NCBI GenBank assembly: GCA_009924885.1
Contig: RFQS01000001.1
Span: forward strand, 1 to 30,899
Length of the DNA stretch: 30,899 nt
Direction: 5' to 3'
Source: Pseudomonadota bacterium
GTDB taxonomy: Bacteria; Cyanobacteriota; Vampirovibrionia; LMEP-6097
The notes beneath the pieces were generated by a model that had not been told where the DNA came from, made no database searches, and worked only from the letters and a program-made list of their open reading frames with translations. Both the position numbers and the translations under genes were made by a program. This document shows positions 29,794 to 30,899 of this stretch, in pieces. Position 1 is the stretch's first letter; every line of letters begins with the position of its first letter.

Positions 29794-30899
29794 TGGTAGA
29801 GTCACGAGATTATTCAAGCTTAGCTGAAAGAGCTAGTAGGTATAGAAAACAGAAGTCTTTAGGGCAGTGCTTTTTGATAGATGAGTCTATTCATGAACAA
29901 ATAGTGCAATCGGCTAGTTTAGATAAAGATTCTGATGTTGTTTTAGAAATAGGTGCTGGTATAGGTTTCCTGACTGAAAGATTAATACCTTTAGCAAAAG
30001 AGGTCTACGCTGTTGAATTGGATAGCTCAGCTTGTTTTCATTTAGATCTATTATCAAGATTAAATAAAAATTTTAAATTCTTTAATCAGGATTTTTTACA
30101 GTTTAAGCTCCCAGAGCTTATTCCTCATGCTAAGAAAATTAAGATAGTCGCTAATATTCCTTATCAGATTACCACTAAGATAATTTTGCATTTACTCGGT
30201 GAAATTGGTTTTCCTAGCGAGAATCAAGCTCAGCTTGATGAAATTTATATTTTAGTACAGAAAGAGTATGCAGAAAGGCTTATAGCGAATCTTGGCACTA
30301 AACAGTATTCTGCTTTAACTCATTTTGTGAGTTATTGGGCTGAAACTGAGTATCTATTTACAGTTGAGCCGAAGTGTTTTCAGCCAGCTCCTAAAGTTAC
30401 CTCAGCCTTTATTAAAATTAAGCTTAGAGATAAGCCTTTGGTGGAGACAGAGAATCCTAAACAGTTAAGAAGGTTTATTAAGGCTATTTTTGCAAATCGC
30501 CGTAAGGTGCTTACTAATGCTTTAAAAGCTGCTGGATATACAGAAACTGGTGCATTTAATCAAAACTTGACAGTTTCTAGAAAAGAGCTAAATAGAGTAG
30601 AATTAGTAGCAGGAGCAAGGATCTACGGTTCTGACTATACGCTAAATGGATTAACCATCCTTCCTGAGATGCATGGATTCGTAAACCAGGATGTAGTAGG
30701 TAAAAAACCAAAAACAGATATTAGGTTAGCAGGAGTTTCCGGTTACCTCAACGGTAAAGGTGGAAAACCAGTTAAGACTTTATTTAATGCCGGTCTGAGC
30801 TTAAATACGTCTTATAACAAGATGGAATATGGTTTAGGTTATGATGCTCACATGGCTAAAAAATATGTAGCGCACCAAGCTAATTTAAGGGTTAGAGTT
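29793..30899 (+). CDS. rsmA: 16S rRNA dimethyladenosine transferase, frame continuing into foreign-looking 3' sequence
   Basis: RsmA/KsgA dimethylates two adjacent adenosines in the 3' helix of 16S rRNA during 30S maturation. Motifs are in place: KSLGQCFLID, the SAM-binding VLEIGAGIGFLTERL, NQDFLQF, and the catalytic NIPYQITTKIILHL. QKEYAERLIA and FQPAPKVTSAFI then match the family, as does FIKAIFANRRKVLTNAL. This accounts for about 250-265 residues, a full KsgA length, up to about 30600. The frame does not stop there. It runs on to the window edge with unrelated, autotransporter-barrel-like sequence. The start overlaps the grxC stop by 1 nt. The first part is secure; the 3' part is doubtful as a true extension. 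Confidence 0.82.
   Translation, partial: MVESRDYSSLAERASRYRKQKSLGQCFLIDESIHEQIVQSASLDKDSDVVLEIGAGIGFLTERLIPLAKEVYAVELDSSACFHLDLLSRLNKNFKFFNQDFLQFKLPELIPHAKKIKIVANIPYQITTKIILHLLGEIGFPSENQAQLDEIYILVQKEYAERLIANLGTKQYSALTHFVSYWAETEYLFTVEPKCFQPAPKVTSAFIKIKLRDKPLVETENPKQLRRFIKAIFANRRKVLTNALKAAGYTETGAFNQNLTVSRKELNRVELVAGARIYGSDYTLNGLTILPEMHGFVNQDVVGKKPKTDIRLAGVSGYLNGKGGKPVKTLFNAGLSLNTSYNKMEYGLGYDAHMAKKYVAHQANLRVRV
30600..30899 (+). other. Autotransporter beta-barrel-like segment in frame with rsmA, cut by the window edge
   Basis: From roughly residue 265 of the rsmA frame the protein reads as alternating beta strands with aromatic girdle residues: LNGLTILPEMHGFVNQDV, then TLFNAGLSLNTSYNKMEYG, LGYDAHMAKKYVAHQANL, and RVRV at the last bases. 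This pattern, ending a few residues before the expected terminal Phe, resembles the C-terminal strands of autotransporter barrels, best known in Proteobacteria including Rickettsiales. KsgA proteins do not carry such a domain. The exact junction cannot be fixed by eye and lies between about 30560 and 30630. A chimeric contig end is the simplest explanation; a natural fusion or insertion is possible. Confidence 0.55.

Noticed and set aside
1..30899. CRISPR array, IS element, tRNA or rRNA genes
   Set aside because: No regularly spaced repeats, transposase motifs, tRNA-like cloverleaf or conserved rRNA sequence was noticed on either strand.

Overview
The window is an AT-rich, very gene-dense bacterial segment of about 31 kb. 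It carries flagellar genes (fliL end, fliM, fliS, a motB-like gene), an ANTAR-type two-component pair, LCP and exopolysaccharide genes, a ComEA-like protein and a GSH-type glutaredoxin. This mix, with a HisKA_2 kinase of the PdtaS/EutW kind, is compatible with a flagellated, non-photosynthetic relative of Cyanobacteriota (Vampirovibrionia/Melainabacteria). That placement is an inference from gene content and is not proven by the sequence.

Layout. 1-1268: end of fliL, then fliM. 1265-3561 (minus): ilvC and an HD-domain phosphohydrolase. 3825-4370: an unrecognised protein. 4441-6946: an AbiEi/AbiEii-like toxin-antitoxin pair with an operator-like promoter, running by a 7-nt overlap into a threonine-aldolase gene. 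6932-9545: two divergent envelope glycosyltransferases, a GT-C membrane enzyme and a GtrB-like polyprenyl-phosphate glycosyltransferase. 9581-16448 (minus): a DUF4143 ATPase, ANTAR response regulator, sensor kinase, tyrS and a large secreted TPR protein. 16523-18652: an MDR dehydrogenase with a degenerate catalytic zinc site and a LysR regulator. 18602-20900 (minus): an LCP protein and a processive family-2 glycosyltransferase. 20919-23219: a proline-rich exported protein, a frameshifted Gfo/Idh/MocA oxidoreductase and a ComEA-like protein. 23210-28607: fliS behind a sigma-28-like promoter and, divergently, a motB-like gene coupled to two large paralogous proteins. 28589-30899: a double-hotdog MaoC hydratase, grxC, and rsmA whose frame runs into an autotransporter-barrel-like sequence at the window edge.

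The most novel item is the tightly coupled operon 23854-28607. A MotB-like stator protein is followed, with 1-nt and 0-nt junctions, by two paralogs made of a helical N-terminal region and an AAA+-like C-terminal domain. Both paralogs have lost the canonical Walker A and B residues. One is apparently soluble and the other has an N-terminal membrane anchor. I do not recognise this as a described flagellar module.

Organisation. All five convergent gene pairs overlap at their 3' ends (4 to 51 nt). Several genes lack a Shine-Dalgarno sequence and instead have a -10-like hexamer 6-11 nt before the start codon, which suggests leaderless transcripts. No tRNA, rRNA, CRISPR array, IS element or gene-free stretch over 300 bases was seen.
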